A DNA stretch of 64,000 nucleotides from Astrocystis sublimbata (GCA_022453515.1 JAJNNY010000020.1:496001-560000); one strand, 5' to 3'; shown: positions 11,486 to 24,403, counted from the first letter of the stretch. A program made the numbers and translations. The notes: generated by a model from the letters alone, not told the origin.

Positions 11486-12679
11486 TTATTCCTCTTCCTC
11501 ATACCTCTCTCTTTTGAGTTCGACATCGCAAAGAGACTGCGACACAATAGGCTCACGGTACAACGAATAGAAGTCATCGAACAAGCATTGGCGAAATCGA
11601 GGATCACAAGCTGGAGCCTCCCAATATGCGATTTGCTGATGCGCAGCTCGCTCCGCATACGGTATGTCTGCAAGCCCTGCCAATGCGTCTCTTTCTCGGT
11701 TGTGCGCACAAATCTGTTCCCAGTGGCTGAGACATTTGTTATTGCTGGGGGGCAGCTCGTCGTATACAGACCCTAGTCGACCGGCAAACTGGGTGCAGTA
11801 GGTGAGGACACAATGGGAAAATTCTTTACCCCGATGAAGCCTGTCGAGAGAACTCGTGACCGTTTTCACATCTGTCGCGGTGAGGTAGAAGACTCTGTCG
11901 CTGACTTGGTCTGGCACGAAGTTGAGACTTCTATCCTTGCAGACTTCCTTCATTTCGTGAAACAGACGCAATAGAATCCCCTGCTCGTTATCCCTTACTT
12001 CAATGAAGTTGCCAAATGCGATGCTGGTCAACATAGCCTTGTTACTAGCGTTTTGTAAGCTCAATAGACTGGCAGCAGTAGCTTCCGATAGAGGAGCAGC
12101 CGGAAGCATATGATCGTGCTCTCGGGCACATATGGCCATCTGGAGGGCGAAGCGCAGTTTCGATAGGTGACCCTGCCACGCGAGGTGGGGTATGAGCAAG
12201 CACAACTCTCGATAGATTTCTTGTCTCTCAGATGACTGTGATGGCAGGCGAAGGCCCCATGTAAAGAGATCGTGTGGGGAGGTTTGGAAAAGCGCAAGGC
12301 ATGACTGCCACACACGCTGCCAGCTCTCATCGAGGACTTCTGTCTGGAAATCTTCGGGATCAAGCTCGATTAAGGGTCTGATCTGGTACCCATCATTCAT
12401 CTAATCTTGCAATTCTTTCTCGAACTCATCGGAGTTTACTTTCTTGAAGCCTGGCCATACGGGTAGCTCTGGCCGTTTCGGACGACCGCGAGGACGCTTG
12501 CCTGGGGTCGGGATTGGACTTGACTTCTTGACTGGACTCGATTTCTTGATTGACTTGAGTATGGCTATGTCATCGCTGTCGAATTCATCAGAGAGGCGCG
12601 CTGAACCTGAATTCGTAGAAGGCCGAGTGCCTTTCGTGGGCTGGTCTGAATCTCCGGACCGGAGTCCTTGGCGTCGCTT
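11486..12679 (-). CDS. AT-hook protein of unknown function (5' end unresolved)
   Basis: The main exon (11486-12400) encodes about 304 residues, an apparently helical, soluble protein ending in an Arg/Glu-rich tail; I do not recognise its family. Upstream in the same frame, 12461-12679 encodes an acidic and basic low-complexity segment with GKRPRGRPKRPE, a clear AT-hook (core RGRP) for minor-groove binding, followed by an in-frame TAG at 12401-12403. A 60-base intron (12401-12460, GTATGG...ATTAG) removes the TAG and keeps the frame, so splicing is the simplest reading. Another acceptor at 12680 (ATTGGTTACTAG) shows at least one more 5' exon. Its start lies somewhere in 12.7-13.2 kb and I could not choose it. 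The AT-hook suggests a nuclear DNA-associated protein; this is inference. Confidence 0.65.
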
Positions 12680-15600
12680 CTAGTAACCAATCAGTTCTTC
12701 CTGGGGCCAAAAGATACCAATGCAATGCTACATCCACCCTTCATATTTTGAACGGAAGAGAAAGATGAGAAATTCCATTGTCACGAGATTCCATGTGAAA
12801 GAGCGCATACACTGAGACAGTCCGGTGTGGCGAGGGGCGAGTGATGCATGATTGCTGGGGAAGCTCGAGGAAGTGGCAGTTGGAAGATCGATTGAGTACC
12901 ATAGTTTGGTGCCAGCTATGACGCGATCATGGTTCTCATCGGAGATAGAAAGTGCTGGAATTGGTTTGGCGACATTGGAGTGACGGATGGTAGGGAACGT
13001 AACCGCGTTGTACTCACCATGATGGGCAGACGCCTGCGATCAATCACCACGGGACAGAGCGTCAATGTTTCGCAACAGGACGGAATGGAGTTTCAGTCGT
13101 CTGAAGTCGCTCGTGGCTGGACCTGTGTCACTAAGCCTTTACCTTCATGGAGCAAAAGTTTTCGGGATGACATACCTTGGAGGTAGCAGAGTAGGAAGTG
13201 GTGTATGTGCATTCAAGTACGCGGTACCGAGCAGGAATTGCCAGGTGCTGTATCACCGCAATTATTGGACCGAGAGAAACGACATCACTTTTCCCGTTAG
13301 AGTACGGAAAAGTAAAGAAAATAAGAGAAGCTGGGTGATGAGGGCGGGGATAAGGAACGAGAGAGAGGTGAGAGAGAGAAGTGGCAAGCAGTCTCTGGTG
13401 TAGAGTCCGACGAACCAGTACCGGGCAAGCAGACTTGAAAGGGTTTGTGGAAGGCGCGCTTCACTCTGTTGACCAGGTACCTAAGTACCCCGCGGGCATA
13501 TTCAATTGGAAGTTGGCTCTCGCAAACTCTTACTTGTGAATTGCTGGATTACCAGATTGTACAATCAAAGATAAACTGTTGTGTTATGTTGGAGATCCGG
13601 CGATTTACAGTTGCGTATACCTGGAACCATTACATGTAATTATTGTGTAAGTTGCATCGGCACAACTGGAATTGTAACATTGTTCAACTTGAACGATTGA
13701 AGGGGCATCCTGCCTGGGTATAAATATATTTGCATTACTGTGGAATATGGTATCGCGTAGACTTGGGAATTTGGATTTGACGAAAAACGAGCGGCTAGTA
13801 GTAGAATAGTTAATAAGAATAGTAGTAATGAGTCAGCACGATTCGTACACCCATGTGTTGGTGACCTACCAATAACAATAAAAAGCATTTGGAAGAACTA
13901 AACATATAATAATAATAATAAGGGTTTCAATTGAGGCTACTGGTAGTTTGTCAACAATCAAGAAGCTACCTTAACTTACCTACGAACCTGGTACCCCAGA
14001 GGGAGATGTGCCGCAAATTTCAAGACAGTCCAGTACACAGTATTAAGGGTGTGAATTTGTAATACTTACACTGTCCAATCAGGTTATTTAGGTATTTGTT
14101 ACCATAATTACAGCTTTAACACTTGAATCGTTGTCTATTTTAGCGCAACATTGCGGTATATCGTTCTTGTAAGATTTACATCTAAGGTCAACTTTCTCGC
14201 TTCCTAGTCGCAAACATACTTGATTCTAAACGTTTTGTTCCAAAAGTATAATGTTCCATTTGTCTGCTCTACATACATACTTGGAGGCAAGGTACACTTC
14301 AAGGGCCAAGTTGGGACTAGTATAAGAGCTTTAGACTGCTCAATTAACAAGATCGAAGACACGCGACTAGCTTCGATGGCAGCCAGTCAGTATATTAGGG
14401 TAGGCAGCAATAGGTCGTAGGAGCTCCTGCGCCGTCATTGGCAATCAAGAAAGTTCTTGCACGCATTCTACGATAAGCCGCATTGATGAGATGATGAATC
14501 TCTTGCCAAATGGGAGTGAGGCATATAAACAGGATACCAGATATTATGAGTAGTATTAAGTCATTTCACCGAGGACTGTGAGCTTTGAAGATCATGCATG
14601 AAATGGAACGCCTTTCGCAGTTTGAAGCCCTTTTTGGACAAAAATGGGCAGAGTGTGCGGGGCGAAAGATACCCCGCCATGCCCGCATCACGAAGGGGTG
14701 GTTCATGAGCCAATACAGCAAATGTAATAAGGACAGGGGGTGTGCTATTCGCTCGGTAGGTTGCAAAGCCCCTCTGAAGGCTGATAATCGCGAAGGAGAG
14801 GTAAGCTTCGGGATTTGGAATGGAGAAGACACAACCGTACCAAACGATACCTACCTAGGTATAGAACTTACCTAGTCTTCAGAGCTATGTTCGACGGCGC
14901 TGAGATAGGCAGACCTCTCAATCGCGGCAATAATACAGTACCTTGACTAGGTACATTAGAGTTCCATCCCCTCGACGACGGCGTCGATCTGCCAGCTCCA
15001 ACGGTACCTGTCTATAAAACGAGACAACAAGGAAGTGAATTTACGTTGTGAGAGAAGGGATCGTAGCCCTAATTCTCCGGCATGCTTGCAAGTATGATTT
15101 TCAAGAAGACCTCAAGCTAAGTACTTGAAAGGTTAGCTGAAGCATCTGTGAAGCATGCGCTGTCCTTTTACCACAGCTACCTCGTTGGCAGAGGCTTTTC
15201 TTTTTGCGCAGCCGAATCCAGCCTGCTGCCTATCGTGATCATGTCGTGCATGCTACGCTGATCTTACACAGTAAACCCCTGCTAGATCGACTGCGAAATG
15301 CCACACGGGGATACGGTAGAGCCTTACAATGCAACTGGATCTCTTGGGCTCACATAGGGCACAAAGAATTGCTCGTTCTATATGATCTGGATATTGAAGA
15401 AGTGTAGTATGATTGATTATCATCGACTCGGTCATTACACCTTGAAAATGCAAATGATAGAAGTAAGTCTTCATCCTTACAATCAGGCTCTCTCTTTTAC
15501 ACGATAGTGAGTATTGGAACCAGCCATCCAGCCTAACGCCCTGGCGCCTTGGGGTTTGGAGCAATGGCCCGGTGAAGACGATCTGCATGACTCCATGCAC

Positions 15601-15974
15601 CCTGCCGACCACAAACCTGGCCAATAGCGCCCCTGAACACCAATCCCATGAGTGTCACTACCCCTCCAGGGGCTGAAAACTACCTATAGTTTTCAATTTG
15701 CCATGTCGGCAGCCTCTAACGATGGTCACTGTAAGACATCGGTAATACTCTGATACGAAGCACACGTTGAGGCTCAACTGCCCTTTGCGGGCCGTCCTGC
15801 TGCGCTCGTCCTACAAGCAGGACACTGCCCCATATACAAAAACAAACCAAATCCATCCTCAGCTGGGACAAAGTGGCTATGTCTGAAAGTGCAAAAGTTT
15901 GAGCAGCCAACGACCCTCCACCACAAGGTTGAATACGCCCTGATTATAACGAACAGCTTCTGTGGCTAAGCAAT
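12680..15974. other. Possible 5' exon(s) of the AT-hook gene, then no clear gene
   Basis: Bases 12680-13250 probably hold the first exon or exons and promoter of the AT-hook gene: candidate minus-strand donors GTGAGT and GTATGT occur near 13017 and 13175. From 13.4 to 15.97 kb I see only short AT-rich frames, a run of AAT repeats near 13906, and CCTAGG-type palindromes near 14851 and 14871. No gene is supported there. Confidence 0.4.
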
Positions 15975-16295
15975 ATGCCTACCCAATATGTTTCGACTTA
16001 CCGACTGCGCCAAGAGAAGCTTGAGAAATATCTGAAAGATACATTTCCCGGTGCAAAGATAAGCGTCACGGTAATTCATACCCACATGTTACCTTGGAAC
16101 AGTCAACCTAATGATGTAAAACCAGACCGAGTTCGATGACTCCTATGCCTTTGAGTTGGAGCAGGTTCTCACCAAGGTATGCCGCATTCTTACTCCTCAT
16201 GTTTCCCTGGCAGAACGTCGGAACTCATCTGCAAACAGAAACAAAAGAATGAAATTGAGGCGCTGCGCGACCCAAGAACAGATGACGATGACTGA
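15975..16295 (+). CDS. Small helical hypothetical protein
   Basis: Three exons give about 67 residues: 15975-16070, 16126-16176 and 16239-16295, with introns of 55 (GTAATT...CCAG) and 62 bases (GTATGC...ACAG) that keep the frame. The product starts MPTQYVSTYRLRQEKLEKYL, continues through ELEQVLTKKQKNEIEALRD and ends in four aspartates before TGA. It is charged and looks largely helical; there is no signal peptide or membrane segment. I do not recognise the family. It lies 460 bases upstream of the CorA-like gene on the same strand, so it could instead be the 5' part of that gene if further introns exist. The natural stop and the ATG of the next gene argue for a separate gene. Confidence 0.5.
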
Positions 16296-16753
16296 TAGGC
16301 AGGCGATGTTTGCATACCGAGTCCCGAGCCTTTATGAAAGTGTTCAATGGCGTAGTGCTATGCTGAGGTGGCTGAGGTGTGCAGGCCAATTAGATTGCAT
16401 TATAGCCTGCCTTGAAGCATAGAGTACCTTGCACCGACATGCTGAGTCGAGTCTCACAATAGTGATACCGTGACATGGTTGATTTTCCACATGAATATAC
16501 GAGAGCCTTTCTTGTTTGTCTTCGACACCCAAATAGTGTTTGAAAATACAATCGCGACGGCTTATGCTTCCACAATAGGCGGTGTTGCTATAAATTTCAC
16601 AGGCATATTTACAAGGTTGATTGGGATTCTGTAAGTAAGTATAAATCGAGCCACCCGGCACTCGACTTGGCTTTATCTCAGATAACAGCAATCCCTTAAC
16701 TAAATATTTGATAGGATTAACAGCACGACGTTCTCGAAAACACAGAAAGCAAG

Positions 16754-19120
16754 ATGATTGTGAATCCATTTGATCGTGTACAATATGCTTGCGAAAATCC
16801 TTCCCTGTACCCCACGCACCTCTTACGCTCAGGGCTTCTCCAACACGCTATATCGGAGTACACTGAATTGCTGGATGAGCGAGATGAATACATTTTTCGA
16901 AGAGCGCCACCGGTAGAGGATCCTTGGAAAATCCGCCTTTGGGATCGGTATGATGGTGAAAAAGGTAAAGCATGAAATGCTTCCCCTTACTCGTTCTCCT
17001 GTTTTAGCGATCATGCTTCAATTGACTGTGGAGCACAACCCGTGCGCACTCCCAGCAGCGCTGACGCCAACGCAGGATTCCCAGATTCCCCCCAGGTCTG
17101 TCAATCGGAGGACGATTTACGCAAGTACCTTGGGGTCAACCGTAAGGATCCCCGATGTCGGCATGTGTAAGTCTCAAGAGTCTGAATCTGACTGTATCGC
17201 TGGCACTGTGCTAGACCCAACTCTAATATTGAAATTACAGGTTTTTGAGGGCATCGCATTCACGAGCGCCGCTTAATTGCTCACGGGAAATGTTCCTGAC
17301 CATCCTAAGTTACCATCAAGTCATGGTCCAATTCTTAGACATTGCGTCAAATTTTGGCAGCAACCAAGAGCAAGACATACCGACAGCAGCTCAGCAGTAC
17401 TGGTTCCACCACCAGGAGTTTTTGGGGTCGAATGACGCTGAAGTGTGTGCCATTCCGCGTCTCGGCAGGTCTGGTTTAGAAATCAAATATTGCTACAATT
17501 TATGGGGAGTCGAAAAGTCAAGCGCCGCAAAGCGACCGTGGGAAATACGCCAGGCCGGCACCTACCATTCTTTGGACATGGAGAACGGACGAGCTGCGTG
17601 GATACATGTCAAGGGACACACGAAATCCAAGTTTTCCTTAGAAAAACGAATTCGAGAAGCCACCGCTACTTGTTTCAAACAACCAGACGACAGTATCAGC
17701 GACAGTCAACTCTTGCAGGAATCACTATTAGCTGCGTTGTCCATGCACATCGTCAAATTCGAATGGTCCTGTGAGAATTGGCGTCGATATCTTTTTCATT
17801 TGGAATGCCAGCTGGAGAAAGTGTTGACAAAAATCAAGAAAGCTCCAATCAACAAAGCCGAGACAATGCTGACTGATACCAATGCAGCCATGACAGATGC
17901 TTTCGGATCTCTGTCACGACAGGGAACGTTAGCTGCAACGGCAAGAGTAGATCTCAAAAGTGTCGGTTCATCCCCGAGAAGCTTTTCAGTCGTCAGTGGT
18001 TCGCGTGCGTGTCCATCTGTTCAGGCTCCCCCGCGACAAATACGGTCGGCCTTATCTTCGCCCGTCTCGCCAGCAAAGTCGACATTCAGCAATATCGATA
18101 CTATCAACGAGAGGACAGAAATGAAGTACAGTCCGTCTGGGGAACAGTGGGAAGATCCACTCCGGCTTCTTGGAGAATTCAAATTTCAAGATCTTCAGAA
18201 TCTGCATCATATCGGTTCGAAACTCCGCGAGGCAGACATGGTGCTCGAACTGAACTCGAAAACCATGATTGAAGTTGCAAATTACATAAAGAGGATAATA
18301 GGCAGCCCGCAAGTGCCTGAGGCGACTATAAAGGGATGTCAGAGTGCGCTGGTCAACTTCACAGAGCGTACAGGGAGCATTGCGCAAGGACTTTCTACGA
18401 ACCGAGCGCGCATTACAACTCTGCTGGCTCTTCTAGAGGATGGAAAGGCACTCGTAAGAGACCCACAGTCATTTTCTTTTAAATTGATAGACTACCTCTC
18501 CTCGTTGCGATTTGCCGATAAGTTTCTGACTTTGTATGATTATCTAGTTTGACGCGATAACTCAATTCCGAAACATAGAGCTAAACAAGCTCTCAGCGAC
18601 GAGAATGGAACTAATGGCGAATGACATGCAAACAATGACCCTTGACATGCGCGAATCAACTTTTAAGATGGAGAGCATCGCCGAGGGAACGGGGAAAGAG
18701 ACCTCGTCGATGCACACGATTACGCTAGTAACGCTCGTGTTCCTACCGGGAACATTTGTAGCTGTAAGATACGCTTTGCTATTGATATGGACAATCGCAA
18801 GCATGAGTCTAACTACTGTCGACTACCAGACATTCCTCGGTGCTGGCTTTTACCAATTTCCAGACGAAGTCGGGGGTGAAGCAGTATTCCCTCTATTCCA
18901 AACTAAGTATTTTGCGCTGTTCGCAGCCATCACCTTCCCCCTCACGGCGATTACGGTTTTCCTTTGGTTTATTGGTCCCCGGGTCTGGAATGGTGCAAAA
19001 CCTGCCGGTATAATGCAGAGGCTAACCGAAAGGCGTGGGCACAAGAACATGTTAGACGACGAGGCAGGGAGCACTGCACGTGGAGCCAGGAAATGGGGAG
19101 AGATAGGCTGTATTTTATGA
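16754..19120 (+). CDS. CorA-like membrane protein, fungal type
   Basis: Five exons fit: 16754-16947, 17008-17166, 17241-18453, 18548-18763 and 18830-19120, giving 690 residues with all phases consistent. The first third is a fungal region of unknown function with DPRCRHVFLRASHSRAPLN followed by MFLTILSYHQVMVQFLD, a pair of segments I know from fungal CorA-like proteins. Near residues 510-575 comes a long helix (LALLEDGKAL, then TQFRNIELNKLSATRMELM). Two membrane segments follow: TITLVTLVFLPGTFVA and YFALFAAITFPLTAITVFLWF. True CorA magnesium channels carry GMN after the first membrane helix; here the sequence is FLGAGF, so metal transport is doubtful. Location is probably the plasma membrane or an inner membrane. 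These proteins are common in fungal accessory regions; their role is not established. Confidence 0.8.
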
Positions 19121-20443
19121 GGCATGGGATATATATAGTGAGTTGGTGTATTGAATAGGTATGTAGGAAGTGTGCCTGGCACTACGCATGGGTCTAAGAT
19201 GTAGGCCATAGTTATGAGATACGCTATTTGGTCAAAGTTGACAGCAAAACTGAAGTTTCCACGTGAGCTTACCCATACACAACAATGTACCTACATATGG
19301 TCATCTTACTCTTGCAGTAGCCTTCGTTGCCGGGCACCCTCATTAACATCAAGGCGCACTTCAGTGCACCTATCACACTGCCTTGTCCAAGTCACATTCA
19401 TGACGAAGGCGTCCAGTAGCCAACCAAATTCCAACAGTCTAGCGACTATCGTGCGGGGTCACCGCCACACTTGACCCCGGGCAAAGTCAGCGTCGCGATG
19501 ACCATCTACTGAGAGGTCGAGGACGGTGGCAAACTGGTTACTTCGACACACACTGGCGTCCATTTCCGCTGCCCCGAGAGCAGCTTTGGTCATGACCCTG
19601 GCCCTTTCTTGCCTGCCATTGATTACTGAATGGGATGGACAGCCAGATGATGGGAGAAAAGGGTAGACAGAAAATGGAACAGAAGAACAAGTGGAACTGC
19701 TACTCGTGTGGCTTGTATGTGGGCGTTTTCGTGGGGCAGTGCGCAGAGATGCGAAGTCGATGAGTTTCTGCTATTATGGGGTATGCCTTTTCTGTAAGTA
19801 TCGGTCATCCCGGGCCCTGCCCATGACTGTCTCGATGCCAGAGCACTTTGGAAGAATGTCTAAGTACCTCCCAGGTACCTACGTAAGGCAGCCTTACTAA
19901 CAACTGAAAGCCGCGGCCCATTCTGCAGCAACTGGCGTCCCTTTCAACCTTGACCTTAATTATATATAATCCATACTACCAACTCTCCCATGAACATCTG
20001 GGCTTTTTGCGAACTAGCGCGAACCACTCAACACTCTACGCGCTCTTTCGGCATAATAATCCTCAATTTACCAGCATCATAAATCTATACCCAGATCCTT
20101 AAGTACGTTCGGATGCCAGTCACTCAGATCTCTCTTGCAAGTCCATTACCCATCCAAGACCGCCCCAAGACCGTTAAAGCGCGTCGTCATTTAATTAAGC
20201 AATCACTACATCACACAATTGCAATCCCCGTTACCCATCCACTTGCATGTTGAGTCAGCGCACCTTCATTCCTCGCCGATACTGCCCCGGACCCGCCCTT
20301 GGTTTCTGTCCACTCATCTGTCAATCATAACCCCTTATCTGCGCTATCCTGAGATATCTTGAACTCGTCGCTATTTATAGCTTGTTGGGACTGTCACTAT
20401 CAACCCTTGTCATTGTCCAGAAGCTATTATTCTGGCCGTCAGA
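19121..20443. other. Intergenic, no gene seen
   Basis: The region lies between two tandem + strand genes. The part just before 20444 is C/T-rich and AT-rich, as expected of a fungal promoter and leader, with TATATATAAT near 19962. No coding frame is convincing. Confidence 0.5.
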
Positions 20444-23251
20444 ATGCGACACACGCTGGAGTATCAACCGGTTGTCAGTAACGAGCACCATTCCAGCATG
20501 CCATTGCGCGAGCACAACCCAAGTCGGGAGCAATGCGAAAATTTCAATCAGTGGCTTAGCTCGAATGATGTATTGAATACTGGCGTGAACGGGGAGGGGG
20601 AAGAAAAAACATATGTTGCTCATCAACAGCTTCGAGATTACTGGACTCCAACCAGGCTGAATAACCTCCTTGGCTCCTACAGCCATGGAGTGGTGATCAA
20701 CAACATCAAGAACACACACCTTCGGGTGCTTTCAATACTTGCACATATGTCGAGCGAGAACTCTTCAGCTATACCTTGGATCAAGCATTTCCGACGTTAT
20801 AGCATTGACGATCATAACCTTCCCTTGACCGAAGAATCAGGAGCACCTTTTGGCGACGATAGTGAGATCATGAAGCAAGCTCGACGTCTGTTCTTCCAAC
20901 ACCAGTGGAAGTTTGTCCCTCTTGAATTCACAACGGCCAATAGTGAAACCATCGATGAGATACACGACAAGCATCCACCAGTGGATCAAATTCTTCCTAT
21001 CACGATCGAGAAAGTGCTCCATGACAAAGGCGCCCGTATTCTGAAAGTCCTTCCCCACTCTGCAAGCGGCCTCTCGCCAGAGAAGTCTATCGTCATGAAA
21101 TGCTATCGCAGGGATCACAATAAGAACGAATTCAACAATGAGCGGATTGCATACATGACAATCATTAACAACCACTCACGTTACCATGATTACACGAAGT
21201 GTTTTCTTGAGTTTCATGGCTGTTTCCTTCAAGGAGACAATTACGTTCTCCTATTGGAATATGCCGACAAGGGAAGCTTGGCCGACTTTTTCGCCACGAA
21301 CGATTGGCTCCCTCGCACAGCCCCAGAAGCACGTGAGCAGTGGGAAGACCTCCTCAACTTGGTCACCGGTCTAGCACACCTCCACCACGGATTCACTGAG
21401 GATTCTAAGATTCACCAAGACATCAAGCCACCGAACATATTTGTCTCGAGCATTCCCAATCGTCCAGGGCGCTTTTTATTTCGCTTCGGAGACTTTGGTA
21501 CGACTAGCATCGCGAGAAAGCAAGTGAACGGGCTACCTACCGGTCGTTTCAATGGTGGCACGCGGGTATTCTCCTCACCAGAAGCCGCGCACATTCATGA
21601 GAACGTGCCGATGGCCAGAACCGCGAACTCGGCAACCGATATCTATTCGTTAGGGTGTGTTTGGTTCGATTGTGCCGTTTGGATGGTTTGGCACAATCGA
21701 GGCCTCCGGGACTTCTTCAAGAAACGAACGGAGGCAGCAAAAGATCGCCCCGATATCAGGAATGCTGGCTACTCAGGCGCATTTCATGATGGTGATCAGT
21801 TACTAACAGTGGTGCAGGAATGCATGGATGAAACCAGCACGCAAGGCGGCCCAGTAGCTTCCGTCTCACACACCGTGATGTCGTTCATCAAAGACCAGAT
21901 GCTGCTCAGTGACGATTTAGAGCGCCTGAATGCGCAGCAGCTTACAACTCGCTTTAAAAACCAGCTATATTCATTCGGAGACAGTTCAATGTCATCATTT
22001 CGTCTGTCTGGGTCGACTGCCAGTAACTCTCAGACGCTGTCCTCCATCCCGTCGCCAACTATGGATGCAAGTAATAATCGACGGCAGTGGGGTACGGACG
22101 ATCATTTTACATCAAATCGGAGGAGGCAAGGCTTGGAGGAACCCACGCTACTAACGCGCCCAACACCAAATCCAATCCAAATAACGGATCTGATGAACGA
22201 CCGATCCCAATCCAATCAACACTCTTCGCTAGAAAACCAGAACTCTAGGGCAATCACTGACCCAGCTATACTCCAATTGGCAAACCCTCAGATCCCTCGT
22301 CGGGATACAGGAAGATCTCAAGGACACACTATCAATGGTAACGACTATAGCGCGCCCCAATTGGCACCATGGAACGGGAACTCCGAGCCCTATGCAGTTC
22401 CGAATACCCCGGAGCCGCCGCATACTCATGGTGCCGATGTGGTGTTGAAGGCGATACGCCATTACAAGAACAACAAGATTCCTCTCCCGACCTGGATGGC
22501 GGAAGTCAAGAAAGTGCTTCAAAATCGTGATATCGTAAGATGATCCCGTTTCATTACATCTCCTAACAAACATAACGCTCACATAGTTGGATAGCTCTTT
22601 TGCGTCGATGACTCGCCGTCGATGGGACCCCATTGGAAAGATGTAACACGTATCGCTGAGGCCCTGTTCGAATTCACAAGGGAAATAGACCCAGATGGGG
22701 TCGATATTTACATGACGAGCGGGGCTGAGAAGCGTAAGCAGAAGAGGAGTGACGCTCTCTTTGGTAGCTCACAGTTTTTCGAGACCCATTCCCCAAGAAG
22801 CACAAACCGGCCATGCAATATGGAAAAAGCTCTCGAAGACATCCTGGACCGTTGTATCAGCAGAGAACCCAGAACCTTCATCTCTCTCACGAAGATCGTC
22901 AAAGGAATCAGAAAGATGAGAGGGATCAGTGTCTTCGTGTTTACCAATGGCGTCTGGCTCACACCGGACACTGATACCAACGCCGGCAATGTGGACTCCG
23001 TGATCCTGACTATCATTGATAGATTGAAGTCACAGGGCTATTACAGAGATCATCTCGCCATTCAGTTTATCAGATTCGGCGAAGACACCACTGGTATGAG
23101 TCGCATGCAATTCCTCGACGATCGGCTCAAAGGGGTTCGCACAGACTGGGATATTGTCGACACTGTTCCTTGGAATGGGAGCATGAACAAGATACTCATA
23201 GGGGCTCTTGATCATACAGTGGATAAAGACCTTGGCCTAAGCGACATCTGA
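20444..23251 (+). CDS. Protein kinase fused to a VWA-like domain
   Basis: Exon 1 (20444-22534) and exon 2 (22595-23251) join across a 60-base intron (GTAAGA...GGATAG) to give 915 residues. Residues 190-480 form a protein kinase domain: Lys in IVMKCY (about 219), catalytic loop IHQDIKPPN (about 323-331), FGDFGT (about 348-353), SSPEA and DIYSLGC. The catalytic loop has HQD where most kinases have HRD. A Ser/Asn/Pro-rich linker of about 200 residues follows. From residue 698 the protein reads RDILFCVDDSPSM, whose DxSxS is the metal-binding (MIDAS) motif of von Willebrand factor A domains; the rest of the exon has the length of such a domain. The second of two acceptors (after GGATAG rather than ACATAG) must be used, because the first leaves a stop. 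The protein is probably cytoplasmic; partners are unknown. Confidence 0.85.
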
Positions 23252-24134
23252 ACATCATCAACTCGCAGCTTCATGACTCTCAAGGCTGGCTTCAAAATCC
23301 CGACCATCCATCACAAGACCAGCACAAGATTCGTTCTGAGCAACGAGCCCACCCCAATTTCTTTCCTGACTTGCATCTTTTCCCCCAATGTCTACACAGC
23401 CCATCGATGCAGGGCCGAAACGCAAAACCGTCTTAAAAATAGAACGCCTAGGCAGGCGAGAAAGAATTGGTCCAACAACACATAGATCTAACCCGTATTT
23501 AGGAGGAATGTTGGATTATGATTCCCTTTGGCTTGAGTAGGCGTTTGACTCTTGGAACTGACGATTTAATTTCATTCTCTTCATATCTCTTCCTCCTTTT
23601 CCTTTCTTAGACGATAATACTACTCATGCCGCCGTGTTCATCTTGAACGAACAAGATTACAACTACAGCGACGCCTTCTAAACATCGAGTCACGATTTCT
23701 TTTTCATAATTACACAGATACCCCTCGACCTGTATATATAACGACTGACGAGCATCTTGTATATGATGTATATGATATCCCAATTTTCTTACTGCATTCT
23801 CAAATTATACTCTGGCTTGCATTAGATGGCAATGGTACTGGGTGCATTAGGGTGGTCTTGGCAGTTTTGAAGGGTGAGGGGTAGGGTCAGGTAAGCCTTC
23901 GTGGAAGACGGGGTGAGAGGCTGGGCAATTCAGTCACTTGGGGTTAAGCCCGGGACTAAGGGCTAAGATGGCGACGATGTATGATGGAATGAAAACGAAG
24001 GGTTCGGGGTCTCCCAATTCTCCATAAGAGGCCCAGGTATCAATGCAATTGACATCTTATCCTTTTATCATTTGGCGATGCATTTCACGACTTTCAGTAA
24101 CACAATCAGTGATCTCCAATATAGTAATTGGTTA
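23252..24134. other. Intergenic, no gene seen
   Basis: The 3' side of the kinase gene. AT-rich DNA with TATATATAAC near 23735 and GATGTATATGATATC near 23765. No coding frame is supported. Confidence 0.4.
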
Positions 24135-24400
24135 TTAGTAGTGGTGCTCCCGGCGCACATTGGCCGTGTTGATGACAAAGGTGTACCACGTGGCGACCTT
24201 GTCGTCGCTGCTGTCGCTTGCGGGAGTGCACTCGGAGCTGACTTGGAGCAGACGGTAGCAGAAAGTTGTGGTTATAGGTGCGCGACAAGTCAAAGGTTGG
24301 CGCACTGCGCGTGTAACCCGCCAGAGAGCTCAGGTCCAGGGTCACGCTGTGGGGAAGGGCGTCCAAGCTGATGGTAAATTCTACTGCGAAGGTAGTCTAG
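24135..24400 (-). pseudogene. Remnant of a protein-coding gene
   Basis: Immediately after the MFS transporter on the minus strand is a stretch with strongly coding-like codon choice in two frames. From about 24386 down, one frame reads as the middle of a protein (ISLDALPHSVTLDLSSLAGY). From about 24290 a second frame reads TFCYRLLQVSSEC, then DDKVATWYTFVINTANVRR, and stops with TAA at 24137-24135. No ATG and no splice pair joins them cleanly. The likely meaning is the 3' end of a gene whose front part is gone, with one frame slip. I do not recognise the family. Confidence 0.35.
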
Positions 24401-24403
24401 CTC

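Noticed and set aside
12401..12403. TAG in the AT-hook gene as a nonsense mutation
   Set aside because: A 60-base GT-AG intron in phase removes it, a simpler reading than a mutation; kept as a minor finding only.
16344..16769. Minus-strand open frame of 141 codons between the small gene and the CorA-like gene
   Set aside because: Cys/Arg/Ser-rich with no domain, antisense to the leader of the CorA-like gene.
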